From: Euwallacea fornicatus
Taxonomy: Eukaryota > Arthropoda > Insecta > Coleoptera > Curculionidae
Reading direction: 5' to 3'
Assembly: GCF_040115645.1 (NCBI RefSeq)
Contig: NC_089570.1
Span: 1,984,001-2,048,000 of the forward strand
Length of the DNA stretch: 64,000 bases
Of this stretch, positions 49,872 to 62,971 are shown one piece after another; positions within the stretch are counted from its first letter, which is position 1; every line of letters starts with the position of its first letter. The position numbers were made by a program, and so were the translations under genes. Under the pieces are notes generated by a model. That model was not told the origin of the DNA. It saw only the letters and a list, made by a program, of their open reading frames with translations, and searched no databases.

Positions 49872-52800
49872 ATGGGTCAGGAGAAAATTCGTTTAACTTT
49901 TGACACATTCACCCGCAACATGTCAAAAACTGAGGGTGAAGGCGAGAACTTCCCAAACGACCCTGAGGCTGAGGTACCATTGCACGTATGAAGTTTTACA
50001 TTCAGCAAGACTCCATTAAGCTTTATATTTACACATAGGAAGGAACCAGGAAGCACGGACCTGAAGTTCATACAGGTAATGACGTCGAAGAAGAGATTAA
50101 AGGAGGGAGCGTTTACGACCCCGGCCGGTTTATCTCAGGCCCGAAAGTGAGCAAAGAGGGCACTTTAAACTTGGATATTCTGCAATTTGAGTATCCTTTT
50201 AGCGACTAAAAGTATTTAGACAAATCCTTAATGAGCTATAATAGTTTTTCTTATGGATATGACTGCCTCAAATACTTCAATTTATCAGTTTTGGATGAGA
50301 ACACTGTGGTCTTTTCATCCGGCAACTTTATAAACTTTTTCAATGTCCCCGAGCGGAAGATCACCTTCCGGAGGAGCGCACTGGGGGGCGGAATTGGCCA
50401 TATAAGGGTAAAAATTAAAGGAAACTTTTCCGTATAATATATCAAAAATACTTATAGAAAAACACAAATCCAGAATTTCCATATTTTGCTGTGGCCGAAT
50501 GTGGCCAAACCCCGATAATAATTATGTATGTGTGGCCCAGCCTGGAAATTGTATGCGTTCTCGAAGGGGGCGCAGAGAAGACCTATGCAAATATGGATTT
50601 TAAGTGAGTGTTTTTCAACCAATCCATTCGTAGCGTCACAATTAATTTATCTCAGCCCTGAAGGCGAACTGCTGGTATCCCAAAGTGGGGAACCAGACTT
50701 CCTGATTACTGTATGGGACTGGAAAAAACACACCATTCTCTTAAAAACCCAATCCTACATCAATGAAGTGTACAATGTGAAATTTTCCCCCTATGTGGCA
50801 GGACAACTCACCACTTGCGGTAAGATACGCTATTATAATACAATAATCTCTTCCAAGAAATAAATTAAGGAATGGCCCACATCAAATTTTGGAAAATTGC
50901 CTCGTCATTCACGGGCTTGAAACTGAAAGGAGAACTGGGGCGATTCGGAAAAACTGAATATTCCGATATCGTGGGAGTCCTGCCCATGCCGGACACCAAG
51001 GTGGTGTCCGGATGTTCCTCGGGCAACATTTTAGTATGGGACAACGGTCTCATTTCCTTCGAGGTATTTCGATCGTTGCGGAGAAAGTGTCATGACGCTC
51101 CAATAGTACAGTTTTACTACTTGGACGGGGAATTGTGGACAGTTTCAATGGACGGCCACGTGAAGGTGTGGTGGTTTGAGAAAATCGACCAAGCAGACCC
51201 TCCAGAGGATGATAGGGTAATTCTTGTAGACCCCACTTACGATTTCTATATGCCCGAAGTCAAATTGATGGCATTGGAGAAAAGGAAGCCTGGTGAACGT
51301 GCTGATAGCTTTTGGTATGCTCAAGTAAGTCGATATAGTTGTAGCGTTTTATTAGTTAACATTTGGTAGAATCACGTAACTAAAACACAGTTAAAGCAAT
51401 TTAAAAAAAAACTATCAAAGCTCTTCAAAATAACTGAAGAGAATTAAGAGTGTATGAAGTTTCAAGTCCCCAGAAATAATTTTATTCATCATTGTCGAGA
51501 AAGTTTTGTCATTCTAAATCGAGTTTCAAAATTATACCAAAATTTTTGTTTTTTCCATACATTTTATTGAACAAATAATTTAACTTAACTCATTATCTAG
51601 GATGGTAATGGTGGGATATGGCTCATCGACCTGACTACGGATGAGGACCCCCAGAAATCAGAACGTCTCTATACATGCCATGGAGGCAAAGTCACCGGCT
51701 TATCCGCCTGTCCTTACGGCCCTTACATAGCTACCCTTGGTGAATTAGGGAGCTTTTTCCTGCATAACTATGTTACCAAAACGTTGGCACTTGAATATAC
51801 CTTCCCTGCTCCTGGGACATGTTTAACGTGGATCAAACAAAACGTGCATATACACACACAATTAATTAATATAATCATTAGAACTAATGTCTTCATTAAC
51901 TTACAGATAGATTTAACTGGGGAAATTATTCTTGCTGGATTCGGGGATGGGCAAGTGAGAGTGTGCTGCCTGCATATTCCTGAGAAAAAGTCTTTATTTA
52001 ATGCAATTAAGCTCACTGTATCACAAGTGAGTAAATTATTTTGTAGCCAAAATTCAAATCGAAAAAGTGAATATTTTATGCAGGTAATTAAGCCCCACAA
52101 CAAACCAATTACAACAATGTCTTTAAATTCTAAAGGAACTATATTGGTTACAGCCGGAGAGGACTCGACCATATTCATCTTCAAACTGAACATTCATTGT
52201 CATCATAAATTACTTATCCCCATAGGCTTTTTTCCAACCACCGACGTTGTTACCTGCATAACCTGGCATCCTTCAATAGTACAGAAAGTCTTCAATCTCG
52301 ACTTTAAAGGGTTTGAATTATTGTTATTTCAGGAAAATGAAGTTCTTGTGGGGTGTCTTCACGGCCACATGATGCAAATAAAACTACCCTCAGAAGAACA
52401 GCCGTATACAGGGGTGTCTTTTCGAATGGAGCTCCAGCCTCAATGTTACACTTTCTGCAGCTATAAATCGCAGATTAAGAGAAATTTTAAAATTCAGAAG
52501 AGGAAGGCGGAAAAACTAGCCAAAAAGAAAAAGGATGTAGAACAAGTTATAAAGGATAAGTCCGGGTTCGCAATTGATAAGGAAACCTTAGGTTAGTAGC
52601 AATATTTCAGTTTTTTGAGCGTGAAAATGAAATTGATAGCCGATTTTGAGAGCGAAGAGGAATTGGAACCGCTATTCTATCCGAAGAAGGCCAACAGAAT
52701 TATTTGGTTGAAGTACACTAATGATAACACTATTTGGCTTTCAATGGGGGGGTAAGAAACGCTCTAATTTCAACCAAATTTTTATATTGCTGAGAAATAT

Positions 52801-55800
52801 TTGGTAGTTATGATGCTGGATACATCTACGAATGTTGCATTGATCAAAAAGACACAGTTCCAATGAGATTCCACCTTTTGGAAGGGGCCGACGATATGGA
52901 AGTCAGCACTTATGTTTACACGTAGGGCCTTAAATAATTAATTCTTCCAATTTTTATTACAATTATTTAACTTTCAATAGCCACAATCAGCAATATTTGA
53001 TCTTCGCTATGCAGGATGGAAGTATTAGAATTAACAAAACCAATCCCAAAGATTATACTGATCTCAGTGATTATTTTTCGGTAATATTGATATTAATTAG
53101 GTAGAGAATTAAAAACCGATTTTAGATCACAATGCATGACAATCGAAACGGATTTGTGCCTAAATTGTGCTTCAGCAACGACGAAAAATATCTGTTCAGT
53201 TGTGGCCACGATGGCAATATATTTTCGTATATGTTTAACCCTCAGGACTATGACTATCCAGTTACGTATCCCAGATACTACAGGGCGAATCACGTTTGCA
53301 GTGCTGTTAAAGGTATTATCTATGTACATGATACAATTGTGTGTTCAAAAATCGAGTATTATTCATCTGCATAGATGTTGAGACCGATCAAAAACTCAGC
53401 TTAGAAGAGGTGAAAATAAAAGCCGAAGACGATAAAATAAAAAAATTAGCAGACGAGCACAAAAGCAAAGTTAGAGGTATTTTAAAGACACTGAAAGATA
53501 GGTATGAGAAGCTTCTGCTGAGAAACTCAGAATTGCTGCCAAGCCAAGTGAGATATTTAAACAAAATCCAGCAAAAAACCTGCCCTTTAGATTGTTCCTA
53601 GAGAACGGTTGGAGCCATACGACCTTGTGGCCCGTTACGTCGACCAAATCTTCCACGACAAAGTCAACATCGTTCGGAGAAAATTGGCTTTCGACGTGGA
53701 GAAATCCAAGATTCAAGTCAGCAAGTTGCAAAAGTGAGTGTTTACCTAGCTAATTATTTTCTACTCATACAATAAAGTTTTTTGCAGCTATTTCACTAAT
53801 CCATGTGATGGTCATCCAATAGTGGTGCAAGGAATAAACGATCCAAACTGCAGCATTATGACTGTAAGGCAGAGGAAAATGTCGCCAAAGTATTATGAAA
53901 TGTTGGGCATTATTGCACAGAAAATGAAGGAAGAAGAGAGCAAAGGAAGGTAAGAATAAATTCGTTTATACTCTCAGAATACGCTCAAAATTAGCAATAA
54001 TTTCCCCATTTGTCCACAAAAGCGAAGATTTTGAAAGGATAATAATAAAGAAGTGAGTATGTTCTCAAAGCAAGATAAGCTTATTTTGGCCAGATACAAA
54101 TTTAAATGAATAAACAGGCTTCCAGAACGGGCTCAAGCACAACAAAAAGGATTCTCATATAAAATAGATAAAACTGAATCGCCTCTGGAATATTTTCTGT
54201 TCGGTTTAACGCCCGAAGACATAACTTGCCGTCTAAGCCCAAAACTCACGAGACTCTTGAAGAAATACCGTAAAAGACGCATGAAATGGGATCACAGAGC
54301 CAAGGAAGTAAGTATGTAATTAAAACCATCACAACACAATAAAAGTTTAATAAATGAACAAAAAAGCGGAATAATTAAACTTAGTCTTATGGGACCAAAA
54401 ACACTGTATTTCACATAAACATGTCATCATAACCTGGAGGGGGAAAATCATCATTGTCAGGCCTGCGTGGCATGCGCGGATTTGGGAAGCTCTCGGGAGG
54501 TCTAAAAGGGTCAAACCTTGCTCCTGGAGGCAGCGAATTAGGGGGGATTCCCATATTCCCTGGCCCAACACCTATAAATAAATATTTTTGGAATTTGAAA
54601 ACCCAACCCAATTAAGAAATGACCTGGTAATGTTCCTCTGGGAGGTTGAAACAACATCCCACCTCCACCTCGGGGACCTATGCGAGGAACAATTCTCAAA
54701 GGATCTACTCCAAAAGGATCTAAATCTGAACGTCCATAATCAAATGGATCCTAGAGAAATACGATTTAGAGGATTTTTTGTAACATTTTATGCGAATTTC
54801 TTACAAGGGGAGAGAGAGGCATTGGCCGGCCTCTCAGGGGATCTAACCCCCTTGAGAGGTCCCTTAAAGTGCTGTCAGTGTCTCTTGAATGCTGGGGGTC
54901 TGTCTGACTGCTAGCACTCTTGCTTTTGGTAGATACAACAACCTTATCAATTAATTCCTTTTTAATAACATCGACAATGCTTTTGTTTTCTGGAATCATT
55001 TCATCCAAAGTGCCAGTTCTTTGGGCCACTTGGTTCATATTCAATTGCACCAAACCTACAGTGCGCTCATCCACTCGAATCAAGTTAATGATAGTCCCGT
55101 CATCATCGCTAGATGCTTTTAAATTGTACAATCTGCCTTGGTAAACATAGCGTATCGCATAATCGTCATTCCAACCTCTGGGAAGGCTCTCGCTTTTTGG
55201 TTCTGAGCCATCTAAGGTTTTGCTTTCGCCTAAACGGATAATGAAAATACTGTGGTATAAGAGCCTTAAACTTACCTAAACCGATGCATTTAAAGCCATT
55301 GGATACCAACACTAAGTGAGTGAGGCAAACCAACACGTCTTGATTATTTTTTATGTCTTTTTCGACATTACCGTAAAGCAGGTCCCAGCCAAAAAGGCTT
55401 GAGGCCATATTCGCTTAGAGAGTGTGTTTTTTCACTATAATTTATGTAATTTTTGTTATATTTAAAATATTTTTAGGATTGGAAAATGAATTGTCATAGA
55501 ATGATATTTAAGGTTAGGTTTGTTTGTTTTTATTTGGGAATTTTGACAATCGCACTAAAACAATTTCAAGGCTGGGGTAGAAATTCGAAGTACAGCACAA
55601 GACGTCACAATTGTCTATTAAATTATTTCTTTTAGTTATTCATTTTTTAATTGTAATTAATTAGTGGGAGAAATTTCTGGCAAAAAAACCGATCCCCGGC
55701 AAAAATCACCCCGATGACGAAAAATTCCTGACAAAAGCCAAAGAGTCCTTCGGTGACTACAAGCTGAAAGAAAGTCCAGACTACAAACCGTTTCCGGAAA

Positions 55801-58800
55801 ACAGAGAGACTACAGTCAAGCATTATAAAAGATTATTAGAGGCCCGAAACAAAGTACAAAGTTAACAGTTTCTGAAAAATAAAAACCTTTTCTAGTTTGA
55901 TTTCCAGCAATATGAATTAAGACACAATTTCATTCAAACGGTCTTTGATATTCGCGATTATAAGTATCGGCTCATTGAAAGGCTCCAAGAGAAACAGAAT
56001 AAACTTAACTCTTTAAATGAGGAACTGCCGGAGGAATTTAGGTATTAAGTAAAACACAAAATGATACTTTACTCTATTTAATTAACTGAAATATCAGAAA
56101 CAACGGTCCAGTCATTCCCCCATATAATCCTGCGGAATTCCCGGAAGAAATGTTACAAGTTAAAGTAGTTCTTCCTGTGGAAGAAACTACAGACCTAGCC
56201 GAGAGTGATGATGTTACTAAACCAGTGTTCGTTGGGGTAATAAAAGCGCTAAATCTCAGTTTTACATTTTCGTTTTATCCATGGTATTCCAATGTAGAAA
56301 TCCACAGGAGATGACCTGGAACGTGAGATAATAAGTGCGAAAACTTCTTGCAAATTCCAAGATGGTTTCTTCCAAGGCACCATCCCCAACGTTGAAGTAT
56401 TAAGAGTGGCCGAAATGACCTTTGAGGAGTTGCTTAACTATCCTGATAATTTGGACACTCCATTTGAATCATGTTTGAGAGCTAAACGCTTGAATAAGTT
56501 AATGAAAGTCTATTATTAAACAACTAGGAACAAAACTGACACATTTCCATCATTAGGGTGTTACTCCACCAGAAGCTAATCATTTCAGAAATGCAGGACA
56601 TGATCAAGGAGTTCAACACCCGCATCTATGAAGCGAGAAAAGAGCGACTTTCCATTTTGGTTCAGGGCAATTTCATGGATCTATTTATTATCTGCCTCAA
56701 TGAGGAGTTACAAATTTTGAAAAGTTGCGAAGAACAAGAGAATAAATTGTTTTGCAGTATTAATACTCAGTTAAAACGGGTACACGACATGGAGGTAGAG
56801 GTATATCAATCATATTTCTCACAAAAATTAATTATTTAGAGCACTTCAGGGTAATCTCGATTCTTTGAAAGCAGACAAGACGAATCGAGAAATAAAATTG
56901 GAAAACTTGAGGATCGATAAAAGGAACATACAGCAAAAGTTTAAAATCGCATTGGAAAATAATGAGTTCTATGAATTCTTGAGGAAAGTGTTTCAACCCC
57001 CGACAGTTAAGATTGATGGTACATGTATTTTCAAATCTTTTTTAATCAACCCTGTAAAGCAACTTTCAGAGGAAAGCTCCTCATCGCGTTCCTTCAGCTC
57101 TGCAATATCCGATTCCCAGGACGATTCGAATAGTACCGATTCAAAAGACATCGGATTTAATAACCAAGATCTGAATGTGTGCCCTAAAGGGTGTGAACAG
57201 GCGCTGTTCAACTTCACAGTTGATCTCAGATCAAAAAGGTATATTACACAAAAGCAATTCCGCAAAATCAACTTAATGATGATTAATGATGTTCAGATAT
57301 GATATTGAACAGGCTGAGAAACAAGAAGTGATAACACTGGATTTAACCAAAAGTGAAATCGATACGGCAACGAAACAGTTGGAAATATTGAAGAGATGTT
57401 ATAATGAATCGGTGGAGAACTTGGAAGCTTTCAGGGTGAGTTGTATTATTCAGAGATATTTTGATGCCCCAATTTCTAGCGAGAAAAACAATCCAAATTG
57501 AATCATGTGAGGTGCACAGTGGTTTTAACTCTAGACCAAATATATGGAAGGCTTCACGATGACGATATAGACATTTCGGAGTTCTTGGTCTTCTCCAGAA
57601 ACACTCTAAGTGGGCTTTACAAACGAGTGAAGTCATTATATGATGACTCTTTGGAGGAGCAAGAAAAACACGAGTAAAATATCCGCATATTAGTTAATAA
57701 AACCCTCGTATATCTCCCCATTTTAGCAACTACCTCACGCATTTACTAAGAATGCGCAAAGATATAATTTATATGCAAAACAAAGCGTTATGCCTAAAGC
57801 AAGATATACAGCGGCTATTGAAAATTAAATTCGGCAAAGAAGTGGACATTGGCGAGCTGGAAATGACAGCTTCGAAGAGGTCGTTCCAAAAGAACGTGGT
57901 AAACGAGCTTGAGGAGGTGGTGCTGAAGAAATTGGTCTACGAGTTGAGAATTAACATGGCTGACGTTAAGGGGATTTACATTGCTGAACTGGAACACTGG
58001 CAGGTGCGTGTTACAAAACACATAGTGTTAACAAAAAACCTTAAATTTGTTCATTTTTTAGAAGGAAATCCGTTCCAGCCAATACGAGCTTACTAAGGAA
58101 ATAAAAGACAATACTCGTCGTTTGGAGTTGTTGGATGTTATCAGCAAAGAGAAGAAGTCCTTGGCTAAATTCGTGGATACCCAAGACAAGAGGAGAGAAC
58201 AAGTTGAGGAAATGGAGGCCATTCATAGAGATTTCACCAAAGGTCAGTTTTTTAACCGATAATATAATCCGCCAATAATAAATTCATCAATAAATAAGAT
58301 TTACAAAAACTCCAAGAAATAATCGAGGAGCAAAACCACACTTTGCAGGACTTGAGGGAAGAGATAAAGTTACTTAAAAGTAAAGGTAATTTTTCGATAA
58401 AGTAATATTTCACGAAATCTGTTGAGGAAAGAAATGTAGGAATGGCCCAGAAAGTGCGTAACCGTGGAGAAGTGAGGGAGCTGGAGCATGAAAAACAAAT
58501 GAAAAAGGAGAGTCACGAAAAAAAAGAGAAAATGTTTATTGACTATGGCGAATACATCACCGAGTCCGATGATAACCTCCATGAGGAGGAGGAGGAGGAG
58601 GAGGAAGAGGCATATGAGATGTGGCCAGAATTGATCGACGAAACAATAAAGGGGGAGGCTGCTACTGAATAGTACTTAATTGTTTTCATACATAAAAAAC
58701 CATTATCAACATGATTTATTTATAGTTACTTCTCAGAGGGTAAAGACTTAGTGCGGCAACTAGTGGGGGAGCTCCTGAAAGATGCAGATGAAGATTTAAA

Positions 58801-59447
58801 GAAAAAATCCACAGAACAAATCATTCACACGATTTTAACCACGATTATGCAAAATACGAGTATTCATAAAATTATCAACGAAATTGAGGATAATTTACCC
58901 TTGGAAGAATTGAGTGAAGAGCAGCGCTTCAGGGTTAAAGCGACTGCTGAAAGACTGATGGAAATTATCCAACCTCAGGTCAGACATAAGATAATTAAAT
59001 CCATTAGTTAATTTGAGAGTTTTATGAATACAGCTATCTGACGAAAACATAAATGCCTGCATCAGAGACATACTAGAGGAAACTTTAAAGAAAGTTTCAT
59101 GCCATGATCCTCATTATTTGATTCCGAAGATTCTAGAGCGGTTAATTGAGCACTTACCCTTGGAATTAATATTTTCTGTTTCGGCTCTAGATGAAATAGG
59201 TTATTCAGTTTAATTATGCTTGATGGCATAATTACTATTTTAATTTGCAGCTCTAACAATTAAAAAGTCTGTGCAAGGCATGGAATTGGATGAAAGGGAA
59301 CTACAGAGATCAATCGACAAGTTACCCATTGAGCATCGGCAGGAAATACTCGATATTCTTAAGGAAATTTTGGAGAGAATTTATGTGCACTGGAGTACAA
59401 CGGCAACTACGTTCTCGTATGTTTTCGTTCCTAAGAGCAGCAAATGA
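49872..59447 (+). CDS. CFAP44: Cilia- and flagella-associated protein 44 (WDR52), 34 exons
   Basis: Axonemal protein of the tether/tether-head complex linking inner dynein arm f to microtubules; in insects expected in sperm flagella and chordotonal cilia. I traced 34 exons totalling 6237 nt (2078 aa). WD40 part, 49872-53312: conserved ELLVSQSGEPDFLITVWDWK, LWTVSMDGHVKVWW and LFSCGHDGNIF. Coiled-coil part, 53375-59447, Lys/Glu-rich. Introns are mostly 45-70 bp, except 51325-51600 (276 bp) and 54308-55664 (1357 bp), which contains PI31 on the other strand. Start at 49872 (MGQEKIRL); a second in-frame ATG is at 49920. Exon 31 ends in TA and is completed by T from exon 32, avoiding a TAG. The exon 9 donor (52278 or 52287) is ambiguous. 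AATAAA at 59491. Confidence 0.93.
54411..55408 (-). CDS. PSMF1: Proteasome inhibitor/regulator PI31, nested in CFAP44 intron 19
   Basis: PI31 binds 20S proteasomes and is a transport adaptor for them in neurons and sperm. Exons (minus): 55408-55276, 55229-54805, 54750-54624, 54571-54411. They sum to 846 nt (281 aa). The N-terminal FP (Fbxo7/PI31) domain starts MASSLFGWDLLYGNVEKDI and includes GWNDDYAIRYVY. The C-terminal half is Pro/Gly-rich with DPFGVDPLRI, IGPRGGGG and the conserved end PPPGYDDMFM. The last three residues correspond to the HbYX-like MYL of human PI31, with Tyr replaced by Phe. The whole coding sequence lies inside the 1357 bp CFAP44 intron, in antisense orientation. Confidence 0.95.
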
Positions 59448-59870
59448 ATTAATTTAATTTATGTCAGTTCGGTTTTAATAGTGTAATATGAATAAAGCAA
59501 TCTGAACGGCATCAAATAGGTATCCGACTACTTAGTGTCAATTTTTTACCCATTTAAACCACAATTTTCTGAAAATTTACTGAGGAATAATTTGCTATTA
59601 ATATCTCCTGGACTGGATTTTATGCGTCGCAATAAATTAGTCACAAAGTTAAATTTGGTACATTTTTCTTCAGTAGAATTATTTATTTTCTTTCTGTTAT
59701 CACATTGAAATGACAGGAAAACCAACTTTATATGTAACTCTTTGGACAACTTATTTACAACCACACAATAAAACAAAACAAAACCAAAGAACACATCATA
59801 AATAGCATAAAAATACTGAAGTTATAACAAATATCACCAATAGAAAGTGTATATCGCATTATCTTTGAAG
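59448..59870. terminator. Convergent 3' intergenic region CFAP44 / NUB1
   Basis: 423 bp. CFAP44 AATAAA lies at 59491-59496; a TTTATT (AATAAA on minus) lies near 59680 for NUB1. The minus ORF at 59546-59794 is 3' UTR-like and not called. Confidence 0.5.
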
Positions 59871-62261
59871 CTACTTTTTCTCTAGCAAAGACAAGTACTG
59901 CTTCAGGAACATTTCTTCTTGCACTAGGGTAATATCCAAGTAGTCATCATCGACTATTGATATGTCTTCCTTTATCCTATCAAAAGCTTTCTGCTTCTTT
60001 TCATCTTCTGTTTTTTGCTTCTGTTTGATTTTTTCTATAGTTTCTTGATGGACTAGAAAAATAAATTAGCGTTATAATCAAAGAGTAGTGGAACATATTC
60101 AAGTCCTAAAGATACGTCAGCAGGTAACTGATTACTTCTAGATATTTTTATTTACAACAAACTTTAAACTTACTATCAAACTCGGATAGGTCCCCTGAAA
60201 TTATACCATCATTGGCCAACAGCTCTTCGGTTGATAAAATGATATCGCCGCTATTTTTCAGCAGAGCTAACTTGGCCATCTTTGGGTCAAAACCCGCTTC
60301 TACCAACTACAGTCAAGGCTATTTATCTGTTTAAACTTGAATGGAAAACTCACCTGCGGTACCAAATCATCCACGAGAGCAAGAAACTCGGTGCTCTTCG
60401 ATTGGCTTGGTCCGGGAGAGGGGTTTTCCTGAATATATTGAATACTGTCTACAATAATGTTGTTGCACATCTTCAACGCCTTTTGTGCTGTCTCTTTGTT
60501 GAAGCCCATGTTGACCAGGATTTTCACAAAATTCGGATCAACATATTGCTTTCCATCGGCGCATTTACCCAACTTCTTTTTTTCCCTTGAAGAGCCATTC
60601 ATTTTTATTAACTGCAAATTTTAATTTTCACAAAAGTACTTCTCCAAAAGCTCTTGAGCTAAGTTCTTTTTCCGACTTTCCAGTCTTGTTTGACGAGTTT
60701 CATGAATATAGTTAGCAGCGGCGTTTACGTCGCCACTAGTAGCTCTCAGTCCCAGTCTGGCTTCAGCTACAGAATATCCTGAAGGCTTTTAAACTTTATG
60801 CCAAGAAATTGTGAAGCTTTTGAAGTTTTAACCTTCATAACTAACCCAACACTTTACCTTGTTCCACTAATGATATCAAGCTCTGCTCATCAACATGCAA
60901 AGTTTCTAACTCTTCTTCAACTTTTCTCAACAAATTCAAAGATTCAACCCTATGATTTTCATGGTATAACACTATGGCTTGCAATAAGTGAAGCCTAGTG
61001 AAGAGGCAAGCCTCATTACCTATTATATATAATGTTTTATATATTGGCTAAGTAATTAAACCAACTATGTACCAGTATTTCCTTTGATAAACATTAACCT
61101 TTCAAGATTTGCGCCATATGTTTGCAAGAACTTTTCTTCACACCTTTTCAACCGTTTTTGCGCTTCAGGAAGGTGAGTGAAGCTTTGCAAACACAAATAA
61201 CACCAAGCAATGTCTAGGTCCAACAAAGCATAATTGTCAACTGATTGCAAAAACACAGAACTACAATTGCTGAAAGCAAAGGCCTATGAAACCATAAGGG
61301 AAATACACCAGGGTTGCAATTTTATTTTCATATAAATATATAGAGATAAACCAAGTTTTACATATACCTAAATTCATGATCTGCCTCGAGGAAAAATATC
61401 AAGGCAGTTGAATAGTCTTCCCTTTTCAAAGCAGCCCTTCCTTTCTCATGCAAAGTCAAAGCTACAATTAGGGCTATTCTTTCTACCTGGGGAATTTTTA
61501 TGGCTTTGCCATATTGATCCTCCAACTAAAATGCTAAAATCAACTCTAGCTACCTAACAAAATAAGACAATATACCCTCATATAATCATCGTCCATTGCC
61601 AATAATTTAGAATCAGTTTTAACTGTTTCTAATGATTTTATCTTATTCTCATTTTGCTGTATTTCTTCCAGGCTCTCAGCAAGAACTATTGCTAGTATTT
61701 GCTGACCATTTTTTACTCTCTGAGTTATTAGAGAGTCTGAATTGTTTAAAACTTTTCCACAGCTTATGAGTTTTAGTCTGTAATAAGCTGGGTTGAATAA
61801 ATATATTTTAAAAAGAATTAAAAATACTTTTCAGGGGAAGTGGAAATTTCCTGGCAAATAATCTCCTTTAACTCACAACTCCGCCAAGTTAACATCACCT
61901 CTTTGATAAGGATTTTTGGTGTTTTTCCCTGATCTATTATCTTTATTTTAACAGTGGCAAGACCACATTCTTGAAATTGAGTTTTCCGTTTCAGGTTCTC
62001 TAATGAGTTTAGTTGTAGCTCCTTGATTATGTCAGTGCATATGTCTAAAGGGAACTGTAACGCTTCACTTAAAGACTTGCTTAAATTCTGTTGAAGATTA
62101 TAGTGAATGAGTTTTTAATCTAAAATGTACAGAAAGAAACTTACGTTTATCTCCAGTTCTGAGACTCCATTGGTTTCCAAGTAGTAAGGGGGCAGCCACA
62201 ATTTTACGCAATCTTTTCTGATTTTGTCGCGAATCTGTATTAAGAAATCTTCTTTCTCCAT
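59871..62261 (-). CDS. NUB1: NEDD8 ultimate buster 1
   Basis: Adaptor that delivers NEDD8/FAT10-linked proteins to the proteasome. Exons (minus): 62261-62145, 62087-61828, 61777-61576, 61525-61368, 61269-61073, 61019-60858, 60778-60640, 60585-60354, 60306-60174, 60052-59871. They sum to 1782 nt (593 aa; human about 600). An N-terminal ubiquitin-like region (ICQEISTSPEKLKLISCGKV) is followed by a helical domain (VDNYALLDLDIAWCYLCLQ), three UBA domains (VAEARLGLRATSGDVNAAA; ILVNMGFNKETAQKALKM; LVEAGFDPKMAKLALLK) and an acidic/lysine tail ending EMFLKQYLSLLEKK. The 54 bp intron 60586-60639 removes an in-frame TAA. Head to head with the aldo-keto reductase. Confidence 0.95.
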
Positions 62262-62971
62262 TGCTGAAAGCACAAAGTAAATGAAAAAAATTTTAATGAA
62301 ATGGAATTTTTTAAAAAAAGAACATAGTCATTTAAATACGTAAACAAAAACAAAGGATTAACCTTGCATGTCGAAGGCACTAGATGTCAGATGAGTCGCA
62401 ATGTTGCCAGGTCGTTTCGTTATACTAAAAGATAATGCGAATGCTGTTTTTTTTCATTTTTTTTTCTCATACTCTCTATATATTTGGTGGAAAAAAAATA
62501 ACAAGGAAGATTAACTTAGAATAACTGTCTTTTTTAACATAAGTATCGATAGGCGCTTAAAGGTTTAAGTAAAGCATGAAATTATGGAAATATCAATTTA
62601 ATAGAAATTGTTGTATAGATCTGGCAATAAAGTGTGTTAGTATATAACAGTGTCAACATTCCATTAACTTCAAGGGCAAAACACAAGAAAACTAAAAGTA
62701 GTATGACGTCACAAGAGTTTATCGTCGTAGAAACGCGCTAACAGTTACATTACTATATGTTTTCAGTATAATTCACATATGATTTAAATTATCATATTCC
62801 TTCAAATAATAACTCTATGATTTCGACCTTGTATTAGACCAAACAACACATTTCGTCTACAAGTACTTAAAAGATAAGGTTATCAAAAGCTGCAACATAA
62901 ACAACAATTCAATTACGTGTAAGTTAAATTATATATTGACCAGTTTTTTAAGAAGTCTGTATATAAAATCT
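62262..62971. promoter_or_regulatory. Head-to-head intergenic, NUB1 / aldo-keto reductase
   Basis: 710 bp between divergent start codons, strongly AT-rich. A TGACGTCA-like palindrome (TATGACGTCACAAG at about 62702) is a perfect CRE core and may serve either gene. No other element is evident. Confidence 0.45.

Noticed and set aside
53545..53735. Using the TAG at 53586 region (acceptor just before AGAACGG) for CFAP44 exon 16
   Set aside because: That gives an open but wrong frame; the acceptor at 53589-53590 yields ATT GTT CCT AGA GAA and continues the coiled-coil frame.
60617..60650. Stop-codon readthrough in NUB1
   Set aside because: A 54 bp GT-AG intron explains the frame without recoding and matches the usual intron size here.
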